DNA of 39,409 nucleotides from JAICNR01 sp035687725 (GCA_035687725.1 DASRVB010000094.1:1-39409), one strand, 5' to 3'. Positions 31,382 through 39,351 are shown, numbered from the stretch's first letter. A program made the numbers and translations. The notes: a model not told the origin generated them from the sequence alone.

Positions 31382-32262
31382 GATCCGATGGGAGAGCCGC
31401 GCTCCGCTTCTTCGCTGGTGATAGAGGCGTGGAGGTTGCCGGGCCCGAGTATCAGGCTGGGGCACCGCTCGCTGAGCTCGTAGGCGGGATGGATGACGTC
31501 CAGTATCGCGAATCCCGCTTCGGAGAACAGACGGCTGAGGGCGTCCAAGGTCGGAAACGTGTAGCGGGCGGCTACTCCGCGGTATGCGTTTATGGTCCGC
31601 ACGGTTTCGATCGACCAGCCGACTCGGCGAGACAACGCAGCGAGATCGGGCTCCGAGGCCTGCAACGTATCCCACACCTCCGCCAGGACGACTCCCTGCT
31701 CGGCATTTGCCTGCAGCGCCATCGCGAGCCGCCACTTGAAGGCGTGGAAACCTTTCACGCGGCCGTCCGCCAGATCCCTGAGGACGTCCGCAAGCGGTTC
31801 CGGCGTCTCGGCCTGGACGAAACAGCGGGCGACGCAGCGGCCGTCCGTGGCGAGCACTCGCCGCAGCTCCGCACAGGCCTCCATGTAGCCCCCGGGAAAC
31901 GGAAGCGTGGACAGACAGCCATCGGACAGGACGACGTCGACGGACCTGTCCGACAATGGCAGCCGCCGCCAGTCGCCGCAGATGGCCGCGTCTCCCCTGT
32001 GCAGCGGGCCCGGCCATACGGCCCGGATCATGTCCCTCGATCGATCCACCGCGATCACGCGGGTCCCCTCCAGCGTCGTGAGCGAGCAGAGCTCCGGGGT
32101 CACGCCCATGACGAGCACGGTGGAATCGAGCCGGCTCGTCGCCGTGCTCCATGCGCCGAGGGCTCTTTCAACGACCGCCAGGTCCTCCGGTGAAGGCCGG
32201 AGGGGTGGGCCGACCCGCGACCATTGCCGGGCGTGTCGCTCCCATGGAGTCGAGGCGCTCAT
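31378..32262 (-). CDS. Class I SAM-dependent methyltransferase
   Basis: A 294-residue methyltransferase. The SAM-binding strand is VLVMGVTPELCSL, a known variant of the glycine-rich loop (GVTPEL in place of GxGxG). It is followed by VIAVDRSRDMI with the acidic ribose contact, AICGDWRRLPL, and VDVVLSDGCLSTLPFP. The C-terminal ~110 residues form an additional helical part. The acceptor is unknown. ATG at 32262 overlaps the stop of the O-methyltransferase gene (ATGA), and its own stop overlaps the ATP-grasp start. Confidence 0.82.
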   Translation of the reverse strand: MSASTPWERHARQWSRVGPPLRPSPEDLAVVERALGAWSTATSRLDSTVLVMGVTPELCSLTTLEGTRVIAVDRSRDMIRAVWPGPLHRGDAAICGDWRRLPLSDRSVDVVLSDGCLSTLPFPGGYMEACAELRRVLATDGRCVARCFVQAETPEPLADVLRDLADGRVKGFHAFKWRLAMALQANAEQGVVLAEVWDTLQASEPDLAALSRRVGWSIETVRTINAYRGVAARYTFPTLDALSRLFSEAGFAILDVIHPAYELSERCPSLILGPGNLHASITSEEAERGSPIGS

Positions 32263-33302
32263 CCGTTCGCGCTCGCGGGCACTGCTTCGATGACCGCCAG
32301 CGTGGAGCGGAGCGGCTTCACGCCTGCGGTGCGGAGGCCCGCGTCCGACAGGAGCTCTCGAAGCTCGGCCTCCGTCCGCTCGCGGCCCCCATGCTGGACC
32401 AGCATATGCAGGTCCATGCAGGCGAGTTCCTGGTCGTCGGGAGACGCGCCGAAACGCCCGGGAGCGATGCGCTCCACCACGAGCAGCCGGGCAGCCGGCC
32501 CGAGGGCGCGCCGGCAGCTCGCAAGGATGGCAGTCGCGCGCTCATCGTTCCAATCGTGGAGGACGCTCTTCAGCAGATACGTGTCGGCGCCCTCGGGCAC
32601 GCGATCGAAGAAGTCCCCGGCGACGAACTCGCAGCGATGCTCGAGCCCGGCGGCGCGCACGTTCCGCCGTCCCAGCTCAATCGCGTGAGGCTCGTCGAAC
32701 AGGATGCCGACGGAGCCCGGGCATGCGCCGAGCGCGGCGACGAGGAGCTCGCCGGAACCGCCGCCGACATCGACGATCTTCCGGGCGCCCGTCCAATCGA
32801 CAGCCGCGACGAACGCGCCCACGAGGAGCCGCGTGAGCTGGGACATCGCTTGATGGAAGATCCGAGCCGCTTCCGAGTCGGAGGCCAGCCGGTCGAACGC
32901 GGCCGTTCCCGGGTTCAGCTGCCGCGCGCTGTCGCCGGTCATCACGCTGTGCAGGAGCTGTCCCCAGACAGGCCAGCACGCGCCGCCCCAATGGAGCACC
33001 CACGCGCGGAGCGAGACGGGCGCTTCTTCCCGCAGGAGCGATCCGGTCGGGGTGAGCTCGAAGGCGCCGTCGGGCCGGGGACGCACGATCGCAATGGCGA
33101 CGAGCGCCCTCAGCAGTCGCTCGAGGGAGGGGCCGTGGGCGCCGATCTCCGAGGCGAGCTCGGCGGCCGAGCGGGGGGAGTCGTGGAGGCGGTCGGCGAT
33201 CCCCAGGCGGGCGGCCACGTACACCGCCTGGGTCTTCCAGCTTCCCGACACGATGTCGAGCAGCCGGGCCGCATCCGCGGTGCGCTCTGGACTCGGTCCC
33301 AT
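32259..33302 (-). CDS. Plant-type O-methyltransferase
   Basis: A 347-residue enzyme with an N-terminal winged-helix dimerisation domain (residues ~1-95, including AARLGIADRLHDSPRSAAELA) and a C-terminal SAM domain with DVGGGSG (178-184), VAGDFF (227-232) and SVLHDWND (246-253), where His249 is the expected catalytic base. This matches the Methyltransf_2 family (hydroxyneurosporene, acetylserotonin and polyketide O-methyltransferases). The start is ATG at 33302; a longer open frame upstream is antisense to the divergent dioxygenase. It heads the four-gene operon. TATCAT lies eight bases before ATG on the coding strand. Confidence 0.87.
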   Translation of the reverse strand: MGPSPERTADAARLLDIVSGSWKTQAVYVAARLGIADRLHDSPRSAAELASEIGAHGPSLERLLRALVAIAIVRPRPDGAFELTPTGSLLREEAPVSLRAWVLHWGGACWPVWGQLLHSVMTGDSARQLNPGTAAFDRLASDSEAARIFHQAMSQLTRLLVGAFVAAVDWTGARKIVDVGGGSGELLVAALGACPGSVGILFDEPHAIELGRRNVRAAGLEHRCEFVAGDFFDRVPEGADTYLLKSVLHDWNDERATAILASCRRALGPAARLLVVERIAPGRFGASPDDQELACMDLHMLVQHGGRERTEAELRELLSDAGLRTAGVKPLRSTLAVIEAVPASANG

Positions 33303-33310
33303 GGCGCCGC

Positions 33311-33316
33311 ATGATA
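33311..33316 (-). promoter_or_regulatory. -10-like TATCAT box for the O-methyltransferase operon
   Basis: On the minus strand TATCAT (33316-33311) lies eight bases before the ATG at 33302, and no ribosome-binding site is visible, so the mRNA may be nearly leaderless. No good -35 is seen. Confidence 0.3.
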
Positions 33317-33349
33317 GCGGCGGCTGTGGGGGCCAGCACGGCGCCGAGG

Positions 33350-33355
33350 TATCAT
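33350..33355 (+). promoter_or_regulatory. -10-like TATCAT box for the dioxygenase gene
   Basis: TATCAT at 33350-33355 precedes the dioxygenase ATG by 26 bp and mirrors the TATCAT box on the other strand, giving a divergent promoter pair in a 79-bp gap. No good -35 is seen. Confidence 0.3.
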
Positions 33356-33381
33356 CTGACGAAGGGAGAGGAGGGAGGGCC

Positions 33382-34338
33382 ATGAGCAGCGAAGCTTCGG
33401 TACACGGCATACACCACGTCACGGCGATCGCGGGTCATCCGCAGGAGAACCTGACCTTCTACGCGGGGGTCCTGGGGCTGCGCCTCGTCAAGCGCAGCGT
33501 CAACCAGGACGATCCCGGCACCTATCACCTCTTCTACGCCGACGCCGCCGGCACCCCCGGCACCGACGTGACGTTCTTCCCGTGGACGCGCATGGCCCCC
33601 TCGCGCCCGGGCGCGGGCATGGTGGGAGAGATCGCGCTGGCGATCCCGGGTGGAAGTCTCGGCTGGTGGCGGGAGAGACTCGGCGATCACGACGTCCTTC
33701 GCATGGAAGAGGAGCAGCGGTTCGAGGAGAGGGTACTCCCCTTCCACGATCCGCACGGTCTGTCGCTGGCGCTCGTCGAGATCGGGGAGGATCGCGAGTT
33801 CGCGGTGTGGGCGGAGAGTCCCGTGCCTCCCGAGCATCAGATCCGCGGCGTCCACGCGGTGCGGATCCAGGAGCGCGTGCTCGCGCCCTCGGTCGCGCTG
33901 CTCGAGGAAGTGCTGGGCTTTCGGCGCGTCGCGAGCGACGGCGCCTGGCATCGCTGGTCCGCCGGTCGGGGATCGGGGGCCTTCGCCGACCTGCAGGAGG
34001 CGCCGGAAGCCCCGTTCGGCCGCTGGGGAACCGGTGCCGTTCACCACGTGGCGTGGAGGGTCCGGGACGACGAGGAGCAGCTCGCCGTGCGCGCGGCGGT
34101 CGAGGCCACGGGTCTCCAGCCGACGCCGGTCATCGATCGGTTCTGGTTCCACTCGGTGTACTTCAAGGAGCCGGGCGGGACGCTGTTCGAGCTGGCCACG
34201 GACGGCCCCGGCTTCGACCGCGACGAGGATCCGGCCAGGCTCGGGGAGACGCTCGTGCTCCCGCCGTGGCTCGAGCGGAATCGGCCCGCGATCGAGAGCG
34301 TCCTGCCGCCTCTCGAGATGCCGGTTGCCGCGTCGTGA
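33382..34338 (+). CDS. Ring-cleaving dioxygenase of the VOC superfamily (MhqO-like)
   Basis: A 318-residue protein of two VOC halves. The first begins GIHHVTAIAGHPQENLTFYAG and includes GLRLVKRSVNQDDPGTYHLFY; the second has HQIRGVHAVRI and later VHHVAWRVRD and EPGGTLFELATD. Likely metal ligands are His11 or His12, the His pair in VHHVAW and the Glu in TLFELA. Relatives (MhqA, MhqO) are linked to quinone and catechol detoxification. The ribosome-binding site is GGAGGGAGGG. Its stop overlaps the start of the following GNAT gene (GTGA). Confidence 0.88.
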   Translation: MSSEASVHGIHHVTAIAGHPQENLTFYAGVLGLRLVKRSVNQDDPGTYHLFYADAAGTPGTDVTFFPWTRMAPSRPGAGMVGEIALAIPGGSLGWWRERLGDHDVLRMEEEQRFEERVLPFHDPHGLSLALVEIGEDREFAVWAESPVPPEHQIRGVHAVRIQERVLAPSVALLEEVLGFRRVASDGAWHRWSAGRGSGAFADLQEAPEAPFGRWGTGAVHHVAWRVRDDEEQLAVRAAVEATGLQPTPVIDRFWFHSVYFKEPGGTLFELATDGPGFDRDEDPARLGETLVLPPWLERNRPAIESVLPPLEMPVAAS

Positions 34339-34862
34339 TCGTGCCGTCCAGGGAGGGGCAGACGCCCGCAGCGAAGGGCTCCTGGAGGCTGCGCCCGCCG
34401 CGACCCGAAGACTACGCCTGGGTCGTCGAGCGCCACCGCGACTTCTACCGCCGCGAGCACGGCTGGGACGACCGCTTCATGGCTCTCGTGGAGAAGGTCG
34501 TGGAGGACTTCGTCCGCGACTTCGATCCGGCGCGGGAGCGGTGCTGGATCGCGGAGGTGGACGGCCGCCCGGTGGGCTCGGTGTTCCTGGTCGCCCATCC
34601 CGAGCGCGAAGGCGTCGCCAAGCTGCGGCTGCTCCTCGTCGAGCCCGAGGCGCGCGGCCTCGGGATCGGAGCCCGGCTGGTCGCCGAGTGCACGGTCTTC
34701 GCGCGGGCGGCGGGGTACCGCGCCATCACGCTGTGGACGAGCAGCGCGCTCCATGGCGCGCGCAGGATCTACGAAGCCGAGGGGTATCGGCTCGTCCGCG
34801 AGGAGCCCGAGCCGATGTTCAACGAAGGGGAGATGGGGCAGGAGTGGGAGCTCGAGCTCTGA
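34335..34862 (+). CDS. GNAT family acetyltransferase
   Basis: A 175-residue N-acetyltransferase. After a variable lead, LRPPRPEDYAWVVERHRDFYRRE opens the fold; the acetyl-CoA motif is LLLVEPEARGLGIGARLVAEC, followed by GYRAITLWTSSAL and ARRIYEAEGYRLVREE. This arrangement is that of GNAT domains often found fused to MarR regulators, but no MarR domain is present here. GTG at 34335 overlaps the dioxygenase stop. The substrate is unknown. Confidence 0.87.
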   Translation: MIVPSREGQTPAAKGSWRLRPPRPEDYAWVVERHRDFYRREHGWDDRFMALVEKVVEDFVRDFDPARERCWIAEVDGRPVGSVFLVAHPEREGVAKLRLLLVEPEARGLGIGARLVAECTVFARAAGYRAITLWTSSALHGARRIYEAEGYRLVREEPEPMFNEGEMGQEWELEL

Positions 34863-34871
34863 GGCCGACCC

Positions 34872-35297
34872 TCAGCCCCCGCTTCCTTCGTCGATGGGTC
34901 GCGCGCCCGGCATGAGGAAGACGCGGCGGGCGAGGGCGGAGTCGAGCACCGCGCGGTCGTAGTACGGCTCCAGCGCGCGACCGCCGAGGATGTCCTCGGC
35001 GAGCGCCGCGAACTCCTCCCACGTCGCGTCGACCCCGACCCGCTCCATTCGCTCCCGGATCACGCTGAACCAGGCCCACGTCAGCGTCTCGTGGTACAGG
35101 CCCTCCTTCCCGATCGCGACCGCGAGCTCCTGGATGCCGCGCGCGAGCTCGGCGAGGGCCTGGGGAGCGGGTCGGGTGCGCGCATAGTGCCAGGCGATCA
35201 TGACGTGCTCGCGGTGGCTGAGCGACCCGGTCAGCGTGCGGCGCTCCTCGAAGGCGCGGACGACGTCGGGGACCGAGTGGGTGGCATCGGAGGTCAT
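34872..35297 (-). CDS. Conserved alpha-helical protein, family not named
   Basis: A 141-residue soluble protein. The segment LSHREHVMIAWHYARTRP, then GKEGLYHETLTWAWFSVIRERM, with ordered His residues, is a pattern I have seen in a widespread family of helical proteins of this size; I know no function for it. The His residues could bind a metal. No signal or membrane segment is present. It is on the same strand as the SDR gene and 80 bp downstream of it, so the two may be cotranscribed. Confidence 0.7.
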   Translation of the reverse strand: MTSDATHSVPDVVRAFEERRTLTGSLSHREHVMIAWHYARTRPAPQALAELARGIQELAVAIGKEGLYHETLTWAWFSVIRERMERVGVDATWEEFAALAEDILGGRALEPYYDRAVLDSALARRVFLMPGARPIDEGSGG

Positions 35298-35377
35298 GCG
35301 CGGAAAGATAGGGGGATGCGGCGAAGCCGCGCCTGCGTGCCGGGGCGAGCCGTCCGCAGGATCCCGGAACGCCTCCA

Positions 35378-36310
35378 CTATCCGGCCGCGGCCAGCTCCC
35401 AGCGGAAGCGCGTGTTCGAGGCTCCGTAGGAGTGCTCCCCCAGATGCTTCGCGAAGTCGCGTGCCCAGTGGGGCCTCCGGCCATCGACGTCGGCGAAGCC
35501 GTACTCCTCGGACAGCCCCCACGAGCTGAACAGGCCGCCGCTCTTCGCGGAGACGTCGGGATCGGCGGCCAGCGCGGCGATCGCGCGGCCGACGAAGCAC
35601 GGCGTCTCCGAGGCGCTGAGAAGGAAGCGCTTCGCCGCGGCGTTCGTCTCGGCGACCTCCTGCCAGTTCTCTTCGGTCGCCCCGAACGTGTCGAGGGCGG
35701 TCTCGGTGCGCATGAACCCGGGCGTGATCGAGAGCGCGGTGACCCCCTTGCCGGCCAGCTCTTCGGCCAGCCCGGAAGCGAGCCGCACGAGCGAGGTTCG
35801 AACGAGGTCGTAGAACAGCGGCCCGCGGTAGCCGATCGTGTCTCCGTCGGTGATCTCGACGATGAGGCCGGACCCCTGCTTGACCATGCGCTTCGCCCCG
35901 TGAAATGCGGTCGACAGATGGGGCCAGAGCCAGGCCTCGACAAACGCGCGCCCCGCGGGGAGCGACTGCTTCCAGAAGGGCCGCAAGTCGGTGACCTGCG
36001 CGGTGGCGAGCACCAGGACCAGCATGTCCAAGCGCTTCCGCTCGCGCTGCACGCGCCGGAAGAGGGCGTCGACCGCGGCCTCGTCCGCGTGGTCGACGCG
36101 GGCCGGGATTCCGACGCCTCCCGCGGCCTCCACGAGCTCGGCGGTTTCCTCCACGGTCTCGGGCCTTCCCGTGGGTCCCGGCGCCCCGCGGCTCGTGCGC
36201 GCGGTGCAGTAGACGGTGGCGCCAGCCTCGCCGAGCATGCGGGCGATCCCACGACCCGCCCCACGGGATGCCCCGGCCACCACCCCGACTTTCCCCTGCA
36301 ACGGCTTCAT
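35378..36310 (-). CDS. SDR family protein with altered catalytic residues
   Basis: A 310-residue short-chain dehydrogenase/reductase, close in layout to the DHRS1-like group (LFYDLV motif, TPGFMRTETAL). The cofactor loop VVAGASRGAGRGIA (10-23) is intact, as is the TARTS segment that suggests NADP. The catalytic tetrad is changed: the Ser position appears to be Thr154 (IVEITDG), Tyr167 is kept, and the Lys is Arg171 (YDLVR). The structural Asn motif reads LATAQ. It may be a slow or non-catalytic member. The ribosome-binding site AAAGGAG precedes ATG at 36310. It is divergent from a TetR regulator that may control it. Confidence 0.87.
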   Translation of the reverse strand: MKPLQGKVGVVAGASRGAGRGIARMLGEAGATVYCTARTSRGAPGPTGRPETVEETAELVEAAGGVGIPARVDHADEAAVDALFRRVQRERKRLDMLVLVLATAQVTDLRPFWKQSLPAGRAFVEAWLWPHLSTAFHGAKRMVKQGSGLIVEITDGDTIGYRGPLFYDLVRTSLVRLASGLAEELAGKGVTALSITPGFMRTETALDTFGATEENWQEVAETNAAAKRFLLSASETPCFVGRAIAALAADPDVSAKSGGLFSSWGLSEEYGFADVDGRRPHWARDFAKHLGEHSYGASNTRFRWELAAAG

Positions 36311-36356
36311 CGCGGCTCCTTTCCTGAATCCCATTGGACAGGCGGAACGATTCTCG

Positions 36357-36362
36357 CCTATA
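36357..36362 (-). promoter_or_regulatory. -10-like TATAGG box for the SDR gene
   Basis: TATAGG on the minus strand at 36362-36357 lies 46 bp before the SDR start. The region that would hold its -35 overlaps the putative operator at 36374-36392. Confidence 0.3.
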
Positions 36363-36373
36363 CTGAATGCTGA

Positions 36374-36392
36374 TTTAGTTACTGACTCTAAA
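36374..36392. promoter_or_regulatory. Probable operator of the TetR regulator
   Basis: TTTAGTTACTGACTCTAAA (36374-36392) is an imperfect 19-bp palindrome with TTTAG/CTAAA arms. It lies in the AT-rich 107-bp gap between the divergent SDR and TetR genes, where a TetR-type repressor would be expected to bind. Confidence 0.45.
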
Positions 36393-36417
36393 CGAAGCTT
36401 AAGAATTCTGTCAAGCG

Positions 36418-37044
36418 ATGAGCCCGAGACCGCGAAAGGTGAGCGACGAGGAAGTGTTCGGGGCGGTGATGCGCGTCATGCACCGGGTTGCCCCCGCGCG
36501 GGTGACGCTCACGGAGATTGCCGCCGAGGCCGGCGTGACCCCGAGCGCGCTCGTCCAGCGCTTCGGCTCGAAGCGCCGGCTCCTGCTCGAGGTGATCGGT
36601 ACGGCGGCCGAAGGCACGGAAGAGTATTTCGCGCGCGTCCGTCGCGAGAGCCCGTCCCCGCTCACGGCCCTCCATGCATACGCCGAGTGCTTCGCCGAGA
36701 TGGCCGAATCGCCCGAGACCCTGGCGCACAATCTGGGCTACCTCCAGCTGGACCTGACCGATCCTGACTTCCGGAAGCACGCCCGCGACCAGGCCCGCGT
36801 GTCCGACCGCGCGATCCGCGACCTCCTGGAGGAAGCGGTGGCCGAAGGCGAGCTCGCGCGTGGAACGGATCTGGACATGCTGACGCGCGCGGTGATAGCG
36901 GTCCTCGGCGGCTCGCTGCTCGCGTGGGCGATCCGCCAGAAGGGCACCTCCGCACAGTGGATGCGGGCGGATCTGGATGCCGTGCTGAGGCCGCACATCT
37001 CGCGGAAGCGCGGCCGCGCGAGTCGGGGAGACCGAGCGCGATGA
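36418..37044 (+). CDS. TetR family transcriptional regulator
   Basis: A 208-residue regulator. The N-terminal helix-turn-helix covers residues ~28-58 (VTLTEIAAEAGVTPSALVQRFGSKRRLL). The C-terminal ligand-binding helices include HAYAECFAEMAESPETLAHNLGYL. No ribosome-binding site is visible before ATG. It probably represses its own operon and the divergent SDR gene through the palindrome between them. It is the first gene of a three-gene set with an ICMT-like methyltransferase and a DUF5655 protein. The ligand is unknown. Confidence 0.88.
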   Translation: MSPRPRKVSDEEVFGAVMRVMHRVAPARVTLTEIAAEAGVTPSALVQRFGSKRRLLLEVIGTAAEGTEEYFARVRRESPSPLTALHAYAECFAEMAESPETLAHNLGYLQLDLTDPDFRKHARDQARVSDRAIRDLLEEAVAEGELARGTDLDMLTRAVIAVLGGSLLAWAIRQKGTSAQWMRADLDAVLRPHISRKRGRASRGDRAR

Positions 37045-37556
37045 GCGAGCCGGCGCGCTTCTGGACTGCCCTTCGCGCGATCGCCTACGCCGGTGCGTTC
37101 GTCGCTCTGTGGATCTGGATCGCCTACGAAGCCCATCTGCGCGACGTCCCGTTCGGCTTTCCGCTGCCGGTGTGGGCGTCGCCGATCGGGATCGCGCTGA
37201 TGGCGATCGGGCTGGGGCTCATGGGTGCTTGCGTGGCGATGTTCGTGGTTCGGGGCCACGGCACGCCCGCGCCGTTCGATCCGCCGCACGCGTTCGTCGT
37301 GAGCGGCCCTTATCGCTGGGTCCGGAATCCGATGTACATCGGAATGTTCGTTTTCCTCGTCGGATACGCCCTCTGCGCGGTGTCGTTCGCGGCGCTCCTG
37401 GTCGCGTTCGCGATGCTCGCGGTCGCCCATCTCGTCGCGGTCCTCTACGAGGAACCCTCGCTCGCACGGCGCTTCGGCGAGCCCTATCGCGCGTACCGCC
37501 GCACCACCCCGCGATGGATCCCGCGTTCGCCGCGCGGCCCCGCCGGCGGCTCGTGA
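37041..37556 (+). CDS. ICMT/PEMT-type membrane methyltransferase
   Basis: A 171-residue membrane protein with about four helices. The SAM-site signatures GPYRWVRNPMYIG and EEPSLARRFGEPYRAYRRTTPRWIP are those of the isoprenylcysteine carboxyl methyltransferase/phospholipid methyltransferase fold. In bacteria such proteins methylate lipids or small hydrophobic molecules. ATG at 37041 overlaps the TetR stop (ATGA), so expression is coupled to the regulator. Confidence 0.88.
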   Translation: MSEPARFWTALRAIAYAGAFVALWIWIAYEAHLRDVPFGFPLPVWASPIGIALMAIGLGLMGACVAMFVVRGHGTPAPFDPPHAFVVSGPYRWVRNPMYIGMFVFLVGYALCAVSFAALLVAFAMLAVAHLVAVLYEEPSLARRFGEPYRAYRRTTPRWIPRSPRGPAGGS

Positions 37557-38005
37557 GCGCGCGCGGTCCGCTCTGGACCTGCGAGCAGTGCGCGCGCACG
37601 TTCGCGAACCGCAATCAGACCCATGCCTGCGGCCGGCACCGGCTGGAGGACCACTTCGAGGGAAGGCCGCCGGAAGTCCGGGCTCTGTTCGACGCGTTCC
37701 TCGCGGCCCTCGAGGAGATCGGCCCCGTCACGGTGCTCCCCCAGAAGACCCGCATCGCGTTCCATGTCCGGATGTCGTTCGCGCAAGCGACGCCCCACCG
37801 GGGCGGCCTGGACGGCCACCTGATCCTGGCCCGCCGCATCGAGGATCCGCGCTTCCTCGAAGTGCGCACGTTCTCCCCGCGGAACCATCTGCACAGATTC
37901 CGCATCGCCAAGGTCGAGGAGATCGACGCCCGGATGCGGGCCTGGATGCGCGAGGCGTACGAGGTCGGTGAGCAGCGGCATCTCGACCGGCCGGGAAGTC
38001 GTTGA
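37553..38005 (+). CDS. DUF5655 protein with N-terminal zinc-finger-like motif
   Basis: A 150-residue protein. The first 27 residues contain WTCEQCARTF and QTHACG, giving a CxxC and further Cys and His residues that could bind zinc. Residues ~30-145 form the DUF5655 domain: HFEGRPPEVRALFDAFLAAL, GPVTVLPQKTRIAF and EVRTFSPRNHLHRFRI. Function unknown. GTG at 37553 overlaps the stop of the methyltransferase gene (GTGA). It ends 15 bp from a convergent gene. Confidence 0.85.
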   Translation: MSARGPLWTCEQCARTFANRNQTHACGRHRLEDHFEGRPPEVRALFDAFLAALEEIGPVTVLPQKTRIAFHVRMSFAQATPHRGGLDGHLILARRIEDPRFLEVRTFSPRNHLHRFRIAKVEEIDARMRAWMREAYEVGEQRHLDRPGSR

Positions 38006-38020
38006 CCGTCCGGGCCGGGG

Positions 38021-38383
38021 TCAGCCCTTCTCGTAGCTCGGCTGATACAGCTCGATCGTGAAGTCTCCGGGAGCGCGGAACGTGGTCCTGCGGCCGTATC
38101 CAACGTCTGCCACTTCGTCCACGAACTCGACTCCGCGCGCGCGAAGCCGGCGCATGGTGGCCTCGAGATCGTCGCAGTAGAACGAGATGTGGGCGGTTCC
38201 GGAAGCCATCGTCTCGCCGCCGCCCGTCTCGACGGGATGGCATCCCATCTCCGCTTCGGGCAGATCGAAGATCAGCCAGCCGCCGCCGACGTCCGTGGCG
38301 GGAAGCTCGAAGACGTCGCGCAGGAACGCGCGCAGGGCTTCGGGCTCGGACGAGTAGAACATCGTGTGCACCCCGCGGATCAT
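38021..38383 (-). CDS. VOC-family (glyoxalase-like) protein
   Basis: A 120-residue single VOC domain. It opens MIRGVHTMFYSSEPEALRAF, has GWLIFDLPEAEMGCHP in the middle and ends RAPGDFTIELYQPSY. Likely metal ligands are His6, the His in AHISFYC and the Glu in TIELYQ. The substrate is unknown. ATG at 38383 overlaps the stop of the upstream membrane-protein gene (ATGA), so the two are translationally coupled. Confidence 0.86.
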   Translation of the reverse strand: MIRGVHTMFYSSEPEALRAFLRDVFELPATDVGGGWLIFDLPEAEMGCHPVETGGGETMASGTAHISFYCDDLEATMRRLRARGVEFVDEVADVGYGRRTTFRAPGDFTIELYQPSYEKG

Positions 38384-39351
38384 GAACCACTCTCCTCTCC
38401 GACGAGATCGGCCACCTCTGTGTCCGTCGCGGCCAGCAGCACGACGGTCGAGATCGCGAATGCGACGCCGAGCACAAGGATAAGCGGGTCGAAGACCGTG
38501 TCCAGCACCGTGAAGGGGCCGCCCAGCGCGATGCCGAACAGAACGATCGCGCCGAGCGCGTCGAGTCCCGCCATCGCCCAGCGCTCGGCGGTGCCGGTCT
38601 CTCCACGTTCGATCTCCCACAACAGCAGGATCACGGTGGGCACCAGCCAGAGGTCGATCCACGGCAGGAACGCGCGGTAGTGAGGGTGGAGTAGAGACGT
38701 CACCCAGAAGTCGCCCTCGGAGTACACGAGATACGGGAACAGCTCGGGAGCGAGATGGAGTCCGACGAGGACATAGATCGCGAGCCCGAGGCGGATGGCG
38801 ATCCCGTTCCGGGTCGGTTCGCGCGGCGCACGCAGGGGCGGCAGTCCCCGCGGGTCCCAACGGCTCGGAAACGGAGAAGGAGACCCCATGCCCCACCGCT
38901 GGATGACCGCGAACACCAGGACGACGATGCCGAAATTCGCGACCGCCCCGAACACGACATCCATCCAGCTCGTCGATCCCGTGAACGCGAAGCGGAAGGG
39001 AAGCAGATACGTGACGGTGTGGAATCCCCGCAGCCAAAGCGCCGTGAAAGCGAGGTGGACGAGCAGAACGCCGGCGGCGCACTTCCAGAAGAACGGCAGG
39101 ATCCGGGCGCCGACCAGCACCGACTGATCGGGCGCTAGCCGATACGCGACTTCCGCCGGATCGCCCATCGCGGCGAGCTGCTCGAGCGCGATCTTGTCGG
39201 CGGGAAGGTCGGACTCGCGGCGCCGGGCTTCGACCTCAGAGGTCAGCCGCGAGCGCAGGTCGTCGGCGACCTCGGCGCGCCGGTCCCGCGGCAGCCGCCT
39301 GACCACTTCGTGCACGTACCTGTCGATCCACTCATGCCACTCGACGATCAT
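38380..39351 (-). CDS. Membrane protein with N-terminal HAAS-type domain
   Basis: A 323-residue protein. The first ~70 residues (WIDRYVHEVVRRLPRDRRAE, then DDLRSRLTSEVEAR and MGDPAEVAYRL) form a helical HAAS-like signalling domain. About seven transmembrane helices follow. Family knowledge: HAAS-domain membrane proteins are often encoded with PadR-type regulators; any such gene would lie outside this window. ATG at 39351 is preceded by GGAGTGGG. Confidence 0.82.
   Translation of the reverse strand: MIVEWHEWIDRYVHEVVRRLPRDRRAEVADDLRSRLTSEVEARRRESDLPADKIALEQLAAMGDPAEVAYRLAPDQSVLVGARILPFFWKCAAGVLLVHLAFTALWLRGFHTVTYLLPFRFAFTGSTSWMDVVFGAVANFGIVVLVFAVIQRWGMGSPSPFPSRWDPRGLPPLRAPREPTRNGIAIRLGLAIYVLVGLHLAPELFPYLVYSEGDFWVTSLLHPHYRAFLPWIDLWLVPTVILLLWEIERGETGTAERWAMAGLDALGAIVLFGIALGGPFTVLDTVFDPLILVLGVAFAISTVVLLAATDTEVADLVGEESGS

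Noticed and set aside
35318..35330. Small hairpin GCGGC-GAA-GCCGC between the SDR and the helical protein
   Set aside because: Five pairs and no T-tract; such hairpins are expected by chance at this GC content.
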